This document shows positions 1-10,292 of a stretch of DNA of 64,000 nt, in pieces. Numbering within the stretch: the stretch's first letter is position 1; every line of letters begins with the position of its first letter. The notes under the pieces are model-generated. The model ran no database searches. It saw only the letters and a program-made list of their open reading frames with translations, and was not told where the DNA came from. This stretch comes from Blastocladiella emersonii ATCC 22665 (lineage: Eukaryota > Blastocladiomycota > Blastocladiomycetes > Blastocladiales > Blastocladiaceae), in the NCBI GenBank assembly GCA_025594325.1, contig JANHCV010000010.1:744001-808000 (forward strand). Reading direction: 5' to 3'. The position numbers and the translations under genes are program-made.

Positions 1-493
1 TCGCAGCAATGGTTGCAGTCGACCGAGTCGGTTCCTGTCGTGTCAGCTCCACACTGTGCGAGCATCTTCGCGGCTTCCTCGCATCGTGGACTCACCTCGT
101 GGTCGTTTAGCCGTCGCATGGTGGTTGGGGAGCGACAAGGGTGCCGAGAACACGGTCAACGGGCGCAAGCAGGGCGCCGCTCCCGGCAAGGACGGCACGT
201 TTGCGGCCAAGACGCGGAGCGAGCTGAGCATGCCCGTGTGGTTTGCGCGCTGGCTCGAGGTAGCGGCCAAGGCTAGGCACGACACATCGACGTGGTGCGT
301 TGTTCATCCGATGAGGGACCATGTCGACGGGATCTCGCTGATCCCGTCGCGGTGTAGGTCGCGATACTCCGACGCCAAGCTCGCGGCGGTGCAGTATCAG
401 GCAGCCAAGGCCCACCTGCGCCGCGAGAGCCCCGTCTTCGTCCACTGGGGCGGCAACAGGGCGTCACTCGACGACTTTTCGATAACGCAATAG
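1..493 (+). CDS. TAD1: tRNA-specific adenosine deaminase, 3' end (left-arm copy, truncated by window)
   Basis: This is the last part of the adenosine-to-inosine tRNA deaminase whose full copy lies at 44060-45610. Exon ends: 1-55 and 111-493, with a 55-nt intron at 56-110 (GTGCGA...TTTAG) that restores phase. The final exon holds the C-terminal part of the deaminase domain, including the AWWLGSDKGAENTVNGRKQG segment, and stops with TAG at 491-493. The catalytic residues are in exons beyond the window edge, so whether this copy is intact cannot be judged. It lies upstream of, and in the same direction as, the 863-aa gene. Sequence is the same as the right-arm copy as far as I compared it. Confidence 0.85.
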   Translation, partial: RSNGCSRPSRFLSCQLHTVRASSRLPRIVDSPRGRLAVAWWLGSDKGAENTVNGRKQGAAPGKDGTFAAKTRSELSMPVWFARWLEVAAKARHDTSTWCVVHPMRDHVDGISLIPSRCRSRYSDAKLAAVQYQAAKAHLRRESPVFVHWGGNRASLDDFSITQ

Positions 494-642
494 AACCTTG
501 CAGCAGAGAATGTGGACTTTGGAAGCATCAGCGCGCCCATCACGAGGGCGTGATGTGGCGGGGGTGGCGCGATTCGGGTGCCTTGCCTTGACCGCACTGC
601 TTCGCCACAGCCGGCCCTCTCTCCCCTTGCCAACCCTTGCAC

Positions 643-3234
643 ATGAAAACAATGAATAAACCACCGCTGCTACTATCATCCCTGCCCGAGCACGCCATCG
701 CACTGATCGTCGCGCTGAGCACGCCGTCGGCCAAGCGGCTGCTCGCCTCCCGCGTCCTCGCCGACGCCGCCACGACCAGCCGTCTCCTGCTCCCACTCGT
801 CTGGTTCAACCGTGTCGGCGAGGCACTAGGCGACCTGCTCGTTGACGCCGCGCCCGACAAACTGCTCGACGTGAGCCGGATCCCCGAGTGGTCGACGCCG
901 CTCGCGCGGTGTGCCTGTGCCTCGATCGCACTGCGCGGCCGCTCCGACGCACCGCCGCGCCCGCCCCTCAACGGCGACATGTTCCACGCGCTGCTCCGCT
1001 CGTTCCTGCGCACCAGCAAGTCGAAGGCGTCGCTCGTCGAGCGCCAGCGCAAGCTGCTCGCCAAGGTGGCGCTCATGGAGCCCGACGACCGCGAGAGCAG
1101 CAACGAGGACGACGTGCCCGAGCCCGCCGCGAGTCTCGACGGTGCGGCGCCCCGCCCAACGGGCGCCGTGACGGGCTTCTTCACCGACGGTCTCGTGCTC
1201 GCGCTGTACCTCGAGGCGGTCGGCAACATGGCCGATCTCGACTCGGCGCTCGCCGCCATGGTGCGCAAGCTGCCCACTCTCGCTCTCGAGGGGAGAGCCC
1301 CGCTCAAGCGCATGCTCGAGTGGATCCCCGACCACACGCCCGAGGTCGCCAGGGACCTGGCCGACTTGCGCGAGGACCTCGAGGACCTCGAGGGCGACGA
1401 CTCGGACGACGACGCAGCCGAAGTGGAGGAACTCGCACTGGGACCACCGGCGGTGATCATTCAGAACGCGGGCGTGAACGTGTGCGTCGACTTTCTCTCG
1501 CTCGTCGCCATCTCGGCGGCCGTGCACATGAACCTGCCCGCGCTCGAGGCCGTCGCCAAGCGTCACCCTCGCTTCGATGCCGTCGTTTTGCGGGTTCTCG
1601 AGTTCGAGTGCGTGTACGCGTGCTTCCTCACCCACATCAGCATGCACCCGCTCGAGCAGACCATGGGCGTGCTCGACTGGCTTCGCGGGCGCGGCTGGGA
1701 CCCGCGCGGTGATCTCCCAATCAACGACCACGGCCACGGGCCGCCGCACTACTCGTACGTGATCAGCTACTACCTCGACCCGCTGCGCTCCGACGGGGCG
1801 GCCCTCGTGCGCGTGTTCGAGACGTACGACCGCGACCGCGACCGACTCGCTCCGCTTTTGGGGGATGGGCAGCGGCACCTGTTCTGCACCGCGCTCGCCG
1901 AGTGGGTCGAGCAGGGCCAGGTCGCGGCGGTCATCAAGGTCGCGCGCGCGTGGCCGTGGCTGCTCACGCCTCCGTACTGGGCGCCGCTCGTGACGCGCGC
2001 CGTCGCGGCCGGTCTCCCGCCCACGCAGGTCCGCACGATGCTCCTCGTTTCTGTCGCACCGACTGCCGGTACCTCACCAACGGGACCCGCACCAAGTCGC
2101 GTCGAGGCGGCCCGCCCGCTGCTCAACGCGATGCTGCGCGCCGTCGAGGAGCCGTACGGCGCGAGCCCCGGCCTCGTCACGCGCATCATCGCGCTCGCCG
2201 TCGAGCACTGCGGTGGTGCCGACGGAGCAGCCGAGATCGTCGTCGAGCGGCTCGACGTGATCGGCGACCGGCTGTTCGGGTACCACCTCGAGTCGCTCGG
2301 CCTCGGCGCCAAGAACGCGCGCACCAAGGTCGCGGCCCGCCTGCTCGAGCTGCTCGGCGACGACCACGCGCCCTTTTCGTACCAGTACTCGGGTGCGCTC
2401 GCCGCGTGCCTGATCCCGGTCCTCGTGTCACCGCACGCCAAGCACGTCCTCGACGCCATCACCACGACTGGCGACGCGGCGGCATCGCTGTCGCGGTGGT
2501 CGATCCTGTACTCGTCGTTTCTCGCGGCGGTCGCGACCGAGTGCGCTGGGCGCAACTGGGAGTCGCAGGTCCCGCGCGAGGACGGCCGCGAGCTGCAGAC
2601 CGACACGCGCACGATCCCGGCGTGGACCGCGCTCCTCGGGTACTGCGCGCCCGCCGCCGTCGCCTCAATGTCCGAGCCCGTCACCACTAAGACGGTCCGC
2701 TCGCTCGAGGTCGTGTGCAACGCGACGTACCCGACCTGGAAGGACAAGACCCGCGCCAAGCAGCGCGAGATGGCCGTCGCCGACAATTTTCTGCGCGCCG
2801 CGGCGCAGCACGCGCCGGCCGAGTTTGCGTCACTGCTCGCGCGGGTTGGTGGCGACCGCGACGAGGACGCGGGCCCGCAGTTCGTGCTCGGGTTCGCGCC
2901 CATGTTCCCCGAGGGCTCTCTCGACGGCGGCAGCATCGTGTCGCCCGCGTCGGTCGCGCGCCACCTGGTCCGGTACCTCGCGTCGTACGGTGACGTGGAC
3001 ACGGCGCACTTTCGCGGCGTCTTCCGCGCGTGTTTGGAGACGGCCGTGTCGCAGGAGTGTTTGCGGCTCGTGGCCAAGACGCTGATCGAGCGCCGCCGAC
3101 TCACGAGCGACGCGGTGATGCAGTTCGAGGCCAAGCTCGTGCCGCGCGTCCCCGGGCTCGCGGCGGCGTGGGCCGATGTCGTGGCCGCGGCGTGGGACCC
3201 GCCTCAAGCTGATGGTAGTGATGATGAAGAGTAG
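643..3234 (+). CDS. F-box-like, lineage-specific family protein (863 aa), intact copy
   Basis: The first ATG in frame is at 643, with a second at 652; an upstream TTG was not used. The N-terminus (SSLPEHAIALIVAL) resembles an F-box-like helix and matches in layout the start of the two genes at 4525-9667. All three share a motif of the type LDWL-x2-RGW (here around residue 347) and long helical repeats reminiscent of degenerate ankyrin or ARM-like solenoids. An acidic stretch (about residues 240-265) and an acidic C-terminal tail are visible. No catalytic motif is seen. A plausible role is a substrate adaptor or scaffold, which is inference. No intron is needed. The right-arm copy is interrupted by the 16.6-kb element after about 27 codons, so this is the only intact copy in the window. 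Confidence 0.75.
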   Translation: MKTMNKPPLLLSSLPEHAIALIVALSTPSAKRLLASRVLADAATTSRLLLPLVWFNRVGEALGDLLVDAAPDKLLDVSRIPEWSTPLARCACASIALRGRSDAPPRPPLNGDMFHALLRSFLRTSKSKASLVERQRKLLAKVALMEPDDRESSNEDDVPEPAASLDGAAPRPTGAVTGFFTDGLVLALYLEAVGNMADLDSALAAMVRKLPTLALEGRAPLKRMLEWIPDHTPEVARDLADLREDLEDLEGDDSDDDAAEVEELALGPPAVIIQNAGVNVCVDFLSLVAISAAVHMNLPALEAVAKRHPRFDAVVLRVLEFECVYACFLTHISMHPLEQTMGVLDWLRGRGWDPRGDLPINDHGHGPPHYSYVISYYLDPLRSDGAALVRVFETYDRDRDRLAPLLGDGQRHLFCTALAEWVEQGQVAAVIKVARAWPWLLTPPYWAPLVTRAVAAGLPPTQVRTMLLVSVAPTAGTSPTGPAPSRVEAARPLLNAMLRAVEEPYGASPGLVTRIIALAVEHCGGADGAAEIVVERLDVIGDRLFGYHLESLGLGAKNARTKVAARLLELLGDDHAPFSYQYSGALAACLIPVLVSPHAKHVLDAITTTGDAAASLSRWSILYSSFLAAVATECAGRNWESQVPREDGRELQTDTRTIPAWTALLGYCAPAAVASMSEPVTTKTVRSLEVVCNATYPTWKDKTRAKQREMAVADNFLRAAAQHAPAEFASLLARVGGDRDEDAGPQFVLGFAPMFPEGSLDGGSIVSPASVARHLVRYLASYGDVDTAHFRGVFRACLETAVSQECLRLVAKTLIERRRLTSDAVMQFEAKLVPRVPGLAAAWADVVAAAWDPPQADGSDDEE
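721..725. other. Empty integration site corresponding to the element's target duplication
   Basis: ACGCC here is the reverse complement of GGCGT, which flanks the element on both sides in the right arm (27241-27245 and 43828-43832). It lies inside codons 27-28 of the 863-aa gene. Confidence 0.9.
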
Positions 3235-3366
3235 AGCTAAAGATTGATGTGTATACTTTGATTTTGGGGTCACACACACTGAGGTACACACGCAAGGGTC
3301 ACACGGCAGGAGGGGAAGGAACAACAGGAGGGAATCAAACACACAGGACGACTGACGGGCAGCAGC

Positions 3367-3783
3367 TTACTGGCGGTTCCACGAGTTGGCGTCGGCGGGG
3401 ACGGGCAGCTTGTCGGCCTGCGTGCCCGCGAAGCTGACGATCTTACACCCGCCCATGTGCGAGACGTTCATGTCGCGCGACTTGCCGGGGCACGTCCACG
3501 TCTGCGCGACCGACCACGTCGGCGTGACCTCCATGCGGATCGTGATGGCGTCGGCCTTGGCGTCGTACGACCAGGTGCCCTTGCCGCCGGCCTCGGGGCA
3601 CGGCGCGCGGAAGCAGCGCACGCTGGACGCCACCGTGAGCTTGCCGTCGGCGGCGAACGTGAGCGAGTGCATGGTGCCGGCCTTGTACGTGGCGGGGACC
3701 GGGAAGGGCGCCTTGGCGGCGGCGGCGGTGGCGGTCGCGACGAGGGCCAGGACGAGGGCGGCGAGGAAGGCGACGGCGTTCAT
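3367..3783 (-). CDS. Small secreted protein (138 aa), left-arm copy
   Basis: ATG at 3783 opens a classic signal peptide (MNAVAFLAALVLALVATATA, residues about 1-22) followed by a mature domain of about 115 residues with four cysteines (VRCFRAPC, TWTCPGK, GGCK), enough for two disulphides. No membrane segment follows, so secretion or cell-wall localisation is likely. The family is not recognised. It is tail-to-tail with the 863-aa gene (132 bp apart). A TATA box lies 85-91 bp upstream. An identical copy is at 24183-24599. No intron is apparent. Confidence 0.75.
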   Translation of the reverse strand: MNAVAFLAALVLALVATATAAAAKAPFPVPATYKAGTMHSLTFAADGKLTVASSVRCFRAPCPEAGGKGTWSYDAKADAITIRMEVTPTWSVAQTWTCPGKSRDMNVSHMGGCKIVSFAGTQADKLPVPADANSWNRQ

Positions 3784-3867
3784 GGTGGCGATGAGTGGTG
3801 CGGGAGCTTGGCTGCTTGGGCTGTTGGGTGAGGATCAGACGCCGAGAGAGCGAGGGGCGCGGCCGGT

Positions 3868-3874
3868 CTTTATA
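3868..3874 (-). promoter_or_regulatory. TATA box of the left-arm secreted-protein gene
   Basis: TATAAAG on the minus strand, preceded by CCC and followed by ACCGG, about 85-91 bp upstream of the ATG at 3783. The same TATAAAG spacing is found before the other secreted-protein genes at 24092, 46531 and 47756. Confidence 0.7.
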
Positions 3875-4524
3875 GGGCTCGGGTCTGCCTCTTGAACAGC
3901 TTCTCGAGCAGTGCTCGGCGCGACACGGCGGCAGAAGCCGACGCACTCGATGAAAGCCCTTTCAGCGGCGAGATTGGTTTGCTGCAGTCGGACCCCTTCT
4001 CGATCCCGGATCCAGTGCAACGGTGACCAGCCTGCCGTGAGGGGCTCGACATTTGCAGGACCCGGTGACGCTGGATGGTGGCGCAGCACGCGCTCGCGTT
4101 TCATCATGGCCCACGCTTCCCCGCTCTGTGGCCGCGCTACGCCCAACCTTGGCCCAACTCGGCAACCGTGCATGCAGGTCGATGCAGCCTGAAATGAGGG
4201 CAATCGATTAGGTGTTCTAAGAAAGTGCCGCGCTCCAAGAAACGTTCTCTCGGTGAAACGCGACCTGCCTTCCTTCGTTGAGGGTTGGAACGTTTGCTAA
4301 CGTGGCGTTTTGGACCTGGCGACGTCACACTCCGAACTAAGGGAACGAGTTCGAACTCACCGGTGGGGGTAAGGGCGGATCTTCTAACACAGCCGACCTG
4401 GTGTCGGGGACGCGTTGTTCATGATCAGCGGTGCTCACATGATTTCTCGACGCGTCTCTCGTTACTTACGAGCGCCCAGGGCAATTGAAAACATGAGCTC
4501 AAATTTCAAGGATCAGGAGACATG
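3875..4524. other. Intergenic region: upstream region of secreted gene and end of the duplication
   Basis: About 430 bp (3875-4306) belongs to the inverted duplication. Beyond that, 4307-4465 is a diverged version of 23510-23659. It includes a conserved block CACATGATTTCTCGACGCG at about 4436-4454, related to blocks near 7007 and 23545. Open frames here are short and overlapping; no gene is supported. Confidence 0.5.
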
Positions 4525-6896
4525 CTACTCACTGCGCGCCTTCAAGATACTCGCCCACCGCTGCTCCTTGGCCAGGTGCCCGTCCACAACGGCAGCAAAG
4601 ATCGGGTCCGCCGCAGCGACAGGCGCAACCCGCTGGAGTCCCGTCACGGTCAACGTGCCGCGACCATGCGCGAACCGGAGCAGGGTCTCCGCATCGACAA
4701 CTCCGTCAAGGATTCCTTCGGGCAACACGTGCAGCAGTTTGGCGGGGACGCGATGGCTCTCTTTCAAAAGCTCGAGCAGCCAACGCGGATCAGCCCACGC
4801 AACTGACTCGAGAGCGTGTTGCGCTGGCCCAACATTGGACGCGTTCGGTACGCGACTCGGATTCTCGATCTCATGCAGGATCGCTGACTCCAGGCCGCTG
4901 ACAAGCGAATGCCGAATGATCGAGACTTTGCGGTCGCGCCTAATTCTGACGCCGCGCACCGCCGACGGGAACCGCAACAGCAGGGTATCGAACGCAACGC
5001 ACCAAGCGGGCTGGTGCGTGAGGGGAACGCTTGCGTCGAAGACAAGTCCAGGCGCGGTGAAACGAGCGTCTGCAAATCCGAGCCGCGAGTCGAGCGACGT
5101 GGTGCAGCTCCACAGCATCGTGTCAAGCCAGGCGGTCGCGGTCCCTGTCGCTTCGACAATTTTGAGAGCATGCGCGCATGTTGCGGTTGAGCCAAATGCG
5201 ACAGTGGCGAGCCATGCGAGAGAACAGGTGTCCGCGGCCAGTGGATCGTCGCGGCTGTTGCGAAGTCTTGCAAGCGCCTTGTTGACGATCGCGAAAAGAT
5301 CGACTGGGTTGGCTGTGACGTCGCAGTTGAGAAGTCGCATAAACGCGTCGCCTGGTAAGTCGCATGAGCAAATAATATCGCTAAACACGTCCGTGAAGTC
5401 GTCGAATCCCGATTTGCGCGCAAGCGTGACGAGAGATTGCGGAATGCTGGTGTAACTGCCGGGCGCGTCGGGTTTGTCATCGCCATCCCCAGTTGACGAC
5501 CAGTGAGTTAAGACGTATTGAAATCCTACGTTAACTCCACGTGAGAACAAGACGCGCGATGGAGCTTGCCGCTGAACGTACCCCCGGCAATCGCTTCAAA
5601 CCAATCATCCTCGCTCAAGTGAGCACGGACCAGGTCATTGATTTGGGGACAGTTCTTCAACGCCAGAACAACGACAAGGTCCCAGCCCCAACCACCGCGG
5701 TCAAAAAGGCCATGTTCAAGGACTAGCGCGAACTCGCTGGGGTCGATAAAGGGCTCCTCGCTGAGCCAAGTCATGAGGCGGTCTTGGATTGTATCTAGGT
5801 CGTCGTCGTTCAAGCCCTCGAGTACAAGCTCCGCGTGATTCGCAAGCGCCTGCGCGAACATAGTGGGTCCGTGACCAGAGATCCGGGCCAAGAGCGAACC
5901 GACATCTGCGGTCGCAGTGTTGATCCAGCCGCGCGTGTCAAGCCAGTGAAGAACGCGAAGGTTGGGTTCACTCGATTCCGGACTCGAGATCAAACCGGAG
6001 CAGGAGATCGAGTTTGAATTGAAATCTTCGCGCAAGCCAAGCTCATTGGTGACAATTGCCGAAATTTCTTCAGTGCGGAGGAAGGTGATGAGGGCACGCG
6101 TATTGAGCCCGACGCCCGGATCAAGCAAAGGCTCGAGCGCGCGAAAGCTCCATCTTGAAACCGCCCAGGAGCCGAGGAACTCGACCAGTCGCAGCAGGTA
6201 AGAGGAATTTTCAAGTACGTCACTTCCTGGCCCGGCTTGAAGTTGGCCGCAATTCAGGCCGCGATTGCTCGGGAGACGCCTTGCTTCGTTCACAAGTGCG
6301 ACCCACTCAAAGCGATCCAATGCCACCTGCAACACTTGCGGACAGCGCGTCACGAGTTCGCCGAGCAGCAATTCGTAGAAATGGACGTACTCCGTTGCAC
6401 TGGCGGTGAGCAGGAGCACAAAGTACAGTGCGAGCGTTGGTCGGAGCATTCGGGCGCTTGAGTTGACCGGATCACCGGCGCGAATTTCTGCGGCGAGCTG
6501 GTCCGCATCCTTGGCCCGCGCGAGGGATGCGAGCTTCGGGCCGAACACCAAGGTGAAAAATCTCGTGAGAGTACTCAACCAAGAGTCACAAAACACGCCC
6601 GACTCCTCGAGCAAGTGCGCCAGATTCCGTGCAGCGATGAGGCTCGCGCGGCGGCGGCTAGGCGGTCCGAGATGGGAAGTGGAGTCCATAGGCGGGTATT
6701 CGTATATTTGCAGGACCTCGTAGAGCGTCCATGACGCGCGGACGCGCTGATTCTCGACGACCGCAAGCAGCTGCCTCGAGGCGGCCGCAATGGTGTAGCG
6801 CGGTTTCGACAGCTGGCACATAACAGTCAAGAGCTCGGGCGGCACGTCGCCGAGTGTCAGCGGCACTGCGGCCACTGAATGCATTGAGTTATCCAT
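4525..6896 (-). CDS. F-box-like, lineage-specific family protein, two exons
   Basis: Exon 1 is 6896-5582 and exon 2 is 5525-4525, with a 56-nt intron at 5526-5581 (GTACGT...AACGTAG, phase 1). Without splicing, exon 1 runs into a stop just after the donor. The product is about 771 aa. The N-terminus (LTLGDVPPELLTVMCQL) is F-box-like, followed by long helical repeats and an LHWLDTRGW motif shared in type with the 863-aa gene and with the neighbour at 7183-9667. No enzyme motif is seen. It probably arose by tandem duplication within a family that also occupies the arms of the inverted duplication. Function is unknown; an adaptor role is a guess from the F-box-like start. Confidence 0.72.
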
Positions 6897-7006
6897 CGCG
6901 AGGGTTCGGTCTGTGTCGAGTTGCGGACAGCCCGAGCGGAGCGCGAGCGAAACGCGCGGAGCGGCGGCGTGCTCGGTTCACGCGTCATCTGACCTGTCTC
7001 ACAGTC

Positions 7007-7031
7007 ACATGATATCCCGGCGCGTCTCCGA
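7007..7031. repeat. Conserved upstream block of the family cluster
   Basis: CACATGATATCCCGGCGCG followed by TCTC, 110-135 bp upstream of the gene starting at 6896. Related blocks occur at about 4436-4460 and, on the minus strand, about 23536-23560. It may be a regulatory site or a relic of segmental duplication. Confidence 0.45.
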
Positions 7032-7182
7032 CTGTCCCGCCCGCCCGAACGCGGTGACGTTCGGGGTCAATCACACGAAGGTCAGTGACAGAACGTGCTG
7101 GAGCTATTCGAGAGAAAGAACAGGCAGATTCTGAAGTATACTGAAGGACGGCAAGTGTATTCCAAATCCAACCGCGGCGCTC

Positions 7183-9667
7183 CTACTCGCAACTCGCAGA
7201 CTGCTCCGCCGTTTCCAGGAATCCGGCTATAATTGCATCAAAGCGCTGGTCCGCTGCAGAGATGGGCGCGAGCCGCCGAAGTCCAGTCGCGGTCAACATG
7301 TCGCGACCACGGACGAGCTGCGAGAGAGTTTCGGCGTTGACCACGCCATCGAGAACTCCTTTTGGAAAGGCGTGCATCAGTCTAGCTGGGACGGGATCGT
7401 GTGCCACGAGAAACTTGAGCAACCAATGCGGATCCATCCGTGCAAAGGAATCGAGAGTGTGCCGCGTTGGCTCCATGCTGGGCGCCTCCCGCTGAGCCGC
7501 ATCATTGTTAGGAATGGACTCATTTGTCGTGAGCAAGGCGAGCAGCCAGAGCGGATCAGTTCGCGTGATCGGCTCAAGAGCGTGCTGAGTCGACTCGATG
7601 CCGGGCGTGTCCTGTGCAAGTGCAGAATCAGTTGATTCCCGCTGAACCGCATCATCCAGCCCGTGAATAAGCGACTGCAAACCATTTGAGAACTCGCGGT
7701 CTCGCTTCATGCCAATCTCGCGCACCACCGATGGAAAGCGTGCCAACAGGGCGGAGAGAGCGTCGCGCCACGCGAGCTGATGGATGAGCGGGAAGTCCAC
7801 GTCAAACACAAGTTTGGGCGCCGTGAACCGCGAGTGATTCAAGCCGAGTTGCTGATCGAGCGGCACCGCACAGGTCCAAAGCATCGCGTCAAGCCAGCAC
7901 GGCGCGCATCCGGTCTCGGCAACAATATCGAGAGCGCGTGCACGGGTAGAGGTTGAGCCAAACGCAACAGTGGTGAGCCACGCAATTGAGCAGGTTGCTT
8001 TGGCCAGCGGGTCCTCGGACCGATCGGCAATGCAAACGATGACCTTACACACGATTGCAACAAGATCGACCGGGTCCGCGGTGATATCGCAATCGAGTAG
8101 GCGCATAAGCTCGTCGCCGGCGACTCGTGCGAGGAAATGACTTTGCTGAACAACTCCGCGAAATTGCCGAGCCCCGACTCGCGTGCAAGTTTGATGGCGG
8201 ACTGCGGGATCGTGGTCGGTGCGTAGGGCATCAGAGACCCATCCACACTCCAAGACGGTGGCGGGACAAGAATCCCGTGTTTAAATGCTAGACGGGTTTG
8301 TGTGAGTCCAAGTTCGACGTTATTCGCTTGCATTTTGCATCCCGCCAACGACCACGTGAGGCCAGATCTCCTCCCCAACATGAGCACGGATCTGCTCGGT
8401 GAAATCCAGACGATTGCGCAGTACCTGAGCCATGGCGAGACCCCAGTCCCACGCATACCGGTCCAGCAAGCCGTATTCGAGAACAATCGCAAACTCGCTG
8501 GGAGCGATGAAAGGTTCCCTGTCAAGCCAAGTGACAACGTGGGCTTGAATGCTCGTCAATTCTTCGCCCTTCAAACCCTCGAGAACAATTTGCGCATGAT
8601 GCGCAAGCGCATGCGCGGTCAAGGTGGGTGCTCGACGGGCGATTCGGGCGAGGAGCGATCCCATGAGCGGAGGTGCAGCTGCGGTGTTGGTCCAGCCGTT
8701 CGCAACCAGCCAGTCAAGCACTTTGATCTCGTCTGCCGAGGAACTGTTGATCGGGTACGGAGACTTCTCGAATGAGTCCATCAAGCGCGTCACAACTGCT
8801 GTTTGCTTGAGAAATGAGATGAGCGCGGGCGTGTCGAGTCCCACGCGCGGATCAAGCAAGGGCTCCAGTGTATCGTAGGACATGCGCAGGACCGCAGTAT
8901 ACCCGAGACACTCGACCAAACGCAGCGGAAGATAGAGAGGGTTGTTGGGCAGCAGTTTGTTGCGGCCAACTTGAAAGGCACTCTTGATGCTGGATAAACA
9001 CAATTCACCGGTCGCGAAGTCGTCCCAAATGCACCACAAATGTGTGACATGCAGGAGCAGAGGGCAAGTGTTGATGATTTCTGAGAGTGGCAGCGCATAG
9101 ACCGAGTGGCACCAGGCCGCCCCAGCGGTAAAAAGAAGCTGAAAGTGTGCATAGAGCGTGGGCCGAGAGAAGCTAGGGTCCAAGATATAGTTGAAGTTGG
9201 GCGAGGTTTCCTTCTTTAATTGCTCAATGTCCTTGCCTCGGGCAAGGCGTGCGAGTTTGGGGACACAGATCCAGGACACATAAGACACAAGTAGACCGTT
9301 GTTTGCCGCACTGCAAGCTCCCGACGGGACGCAGCGGCAGGTGTTCGAGTCGCGGCACTCGGCCTTGGTTGGCTGGCTCCTTGAAGAGACTCCTGATGTC
9401 AAAGCGAATAGGATCACTGCGGCGATGAATCTCAAGTGGAATAGAACCGATTGTGCGCCGCTTGCCTGCTTCGATGAGCCGCTTGAGCTCGAGGAGCGAC
9501 CAAGCAGCCAGGACCTGCCGCTCGTCGATGACGGCAAGGAGCCAGCGCGAGGCGGCTGCAACGGCCTGACGCGGTCGAACAAGCTGGCACATAACAGTCA
9601 AGATCTCGTGCGGCACATCAGCCAGAGTCAGAGGCTTCATGTCTGAGGAATGCATCGAGTGGTTCAT
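7183..9667 (-). pseudogene. F-box-like family member, broken copy
   Basis: The start is ATG at 9667 (MNHSMHSSDMKPLTLADVPH), clearly paralogous to the gene at 4525-6896. Three defects are visible. (1) The frame changes near 9300, after the region matching residues 80-130 of the paralogue. (2) The intron donor that is GTACGT in the paralogue reads GGATGC here (about 8330-8345), so the unspliced frame stops soon after, although the acceptor TCTAG followed by CATTTAAA is still present. (3) A 1-nt deletion near 8121-8125 shifts the frame relative to the paralogue's DLPGDAFMRLL segment. Downstream coding similarity continues to the stop at 7183. Sequencing error could explain one defect but hardly all three. 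Confidence 0.65.
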
Positions 9668-10292
9668 AGTTTGCGAGGAGTTTTCCGTCTGATGCAAGGT
9701 GACGGGGAGAGTTGCGACTCGAGGAGCGCGTCGCGCGCGTGCGAACTCGTGGGGCGCACATCGTCCCCCCGCACGTGCCTGCACGCCACGAACCGCGAAT
9801 ATAGTCAATATCCATGACTGCGCACCCGTTGTCTCTCTACGTTCATGCAATGATTTGTTAATTTTGGGCTAATTTCGCGACAGGAGAACGTATCTTTGGG
9901 CTCGCTCATTCTGGGAGCGCCGGGAGTCGAGGTGCGAGACGCGCTGCGCCACCGGCGTGATCAACGCCACCCGCCCGAGAGCGCCACACTTTGGCGCAGA
10001 CTCAACGATTTCCCAGGCCCTCGCTCGCACGAAATGAACGTAACTGAATGTAAACACCGCTCCCGACTGCAGGTCGAGCCGTAGACTAGGCGCACGCGGA
10101 TCTCGGGCCCCACGCCGACCTCGAGCGCCACTCGACCCGCCGACCACATCTTGCAATTTTCGCGCCTCACTTGATTGGTCCCTGCGCCTGCGCCTGCGCC
10201 GCTGAACGCCATCGCAGCGCTCGAGCAGTGATCCCTGGACTCGCTTTCCCTCTTTCTCCTGGTGTGCTGCCACCCTCGCCGTCGTCGCCACC
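9668..10292. other. Intergenic region between divergent genes
   Basis: About 625 bp between the start of the broken family gene (minus) and the MscS channel gene (plus). Only short overlapping frames are present. No repeat or RNA gene was recognised; this is presumably the MscS promoter and 5' UTR. The sequence just before the MscS start is CCACC, a strong Kozak context. Confidence 0.4.

Larger units (their letters stand above)
1..4306. repeat. Left arm of large inverted duplication (empty site)
   Basis: This segment reads as the reverse complement of 23660-27245 plus 43828-44552. Coordinates pair as x + y = 27966 on the inner side and x + y = 44553 on the outer side of position 721-725. The offset of 16,587 equals the inserted element plus 5 bp. 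Inner boundary: near-perfect identity ends at 4306/23660, then a weaker, gapped similarity continues to about 4465/23510. The outer boundary is cut by the window start. I noticed a few substitutions, all around 540-660, one of which changes a residue near the start of the family protein (Lys here, Glu in the right arm). The arms are therefore very similar but not identical. Confidence 0.93.

Noticed and set aside
3835-4203. 122-codon frame upstream of the secreted-protein gene (and its mirror at 23763-24131)
   Set aside because: It overlaps the TATA box and promoter and has no domain; it is conserved only because the arms are duplicates.
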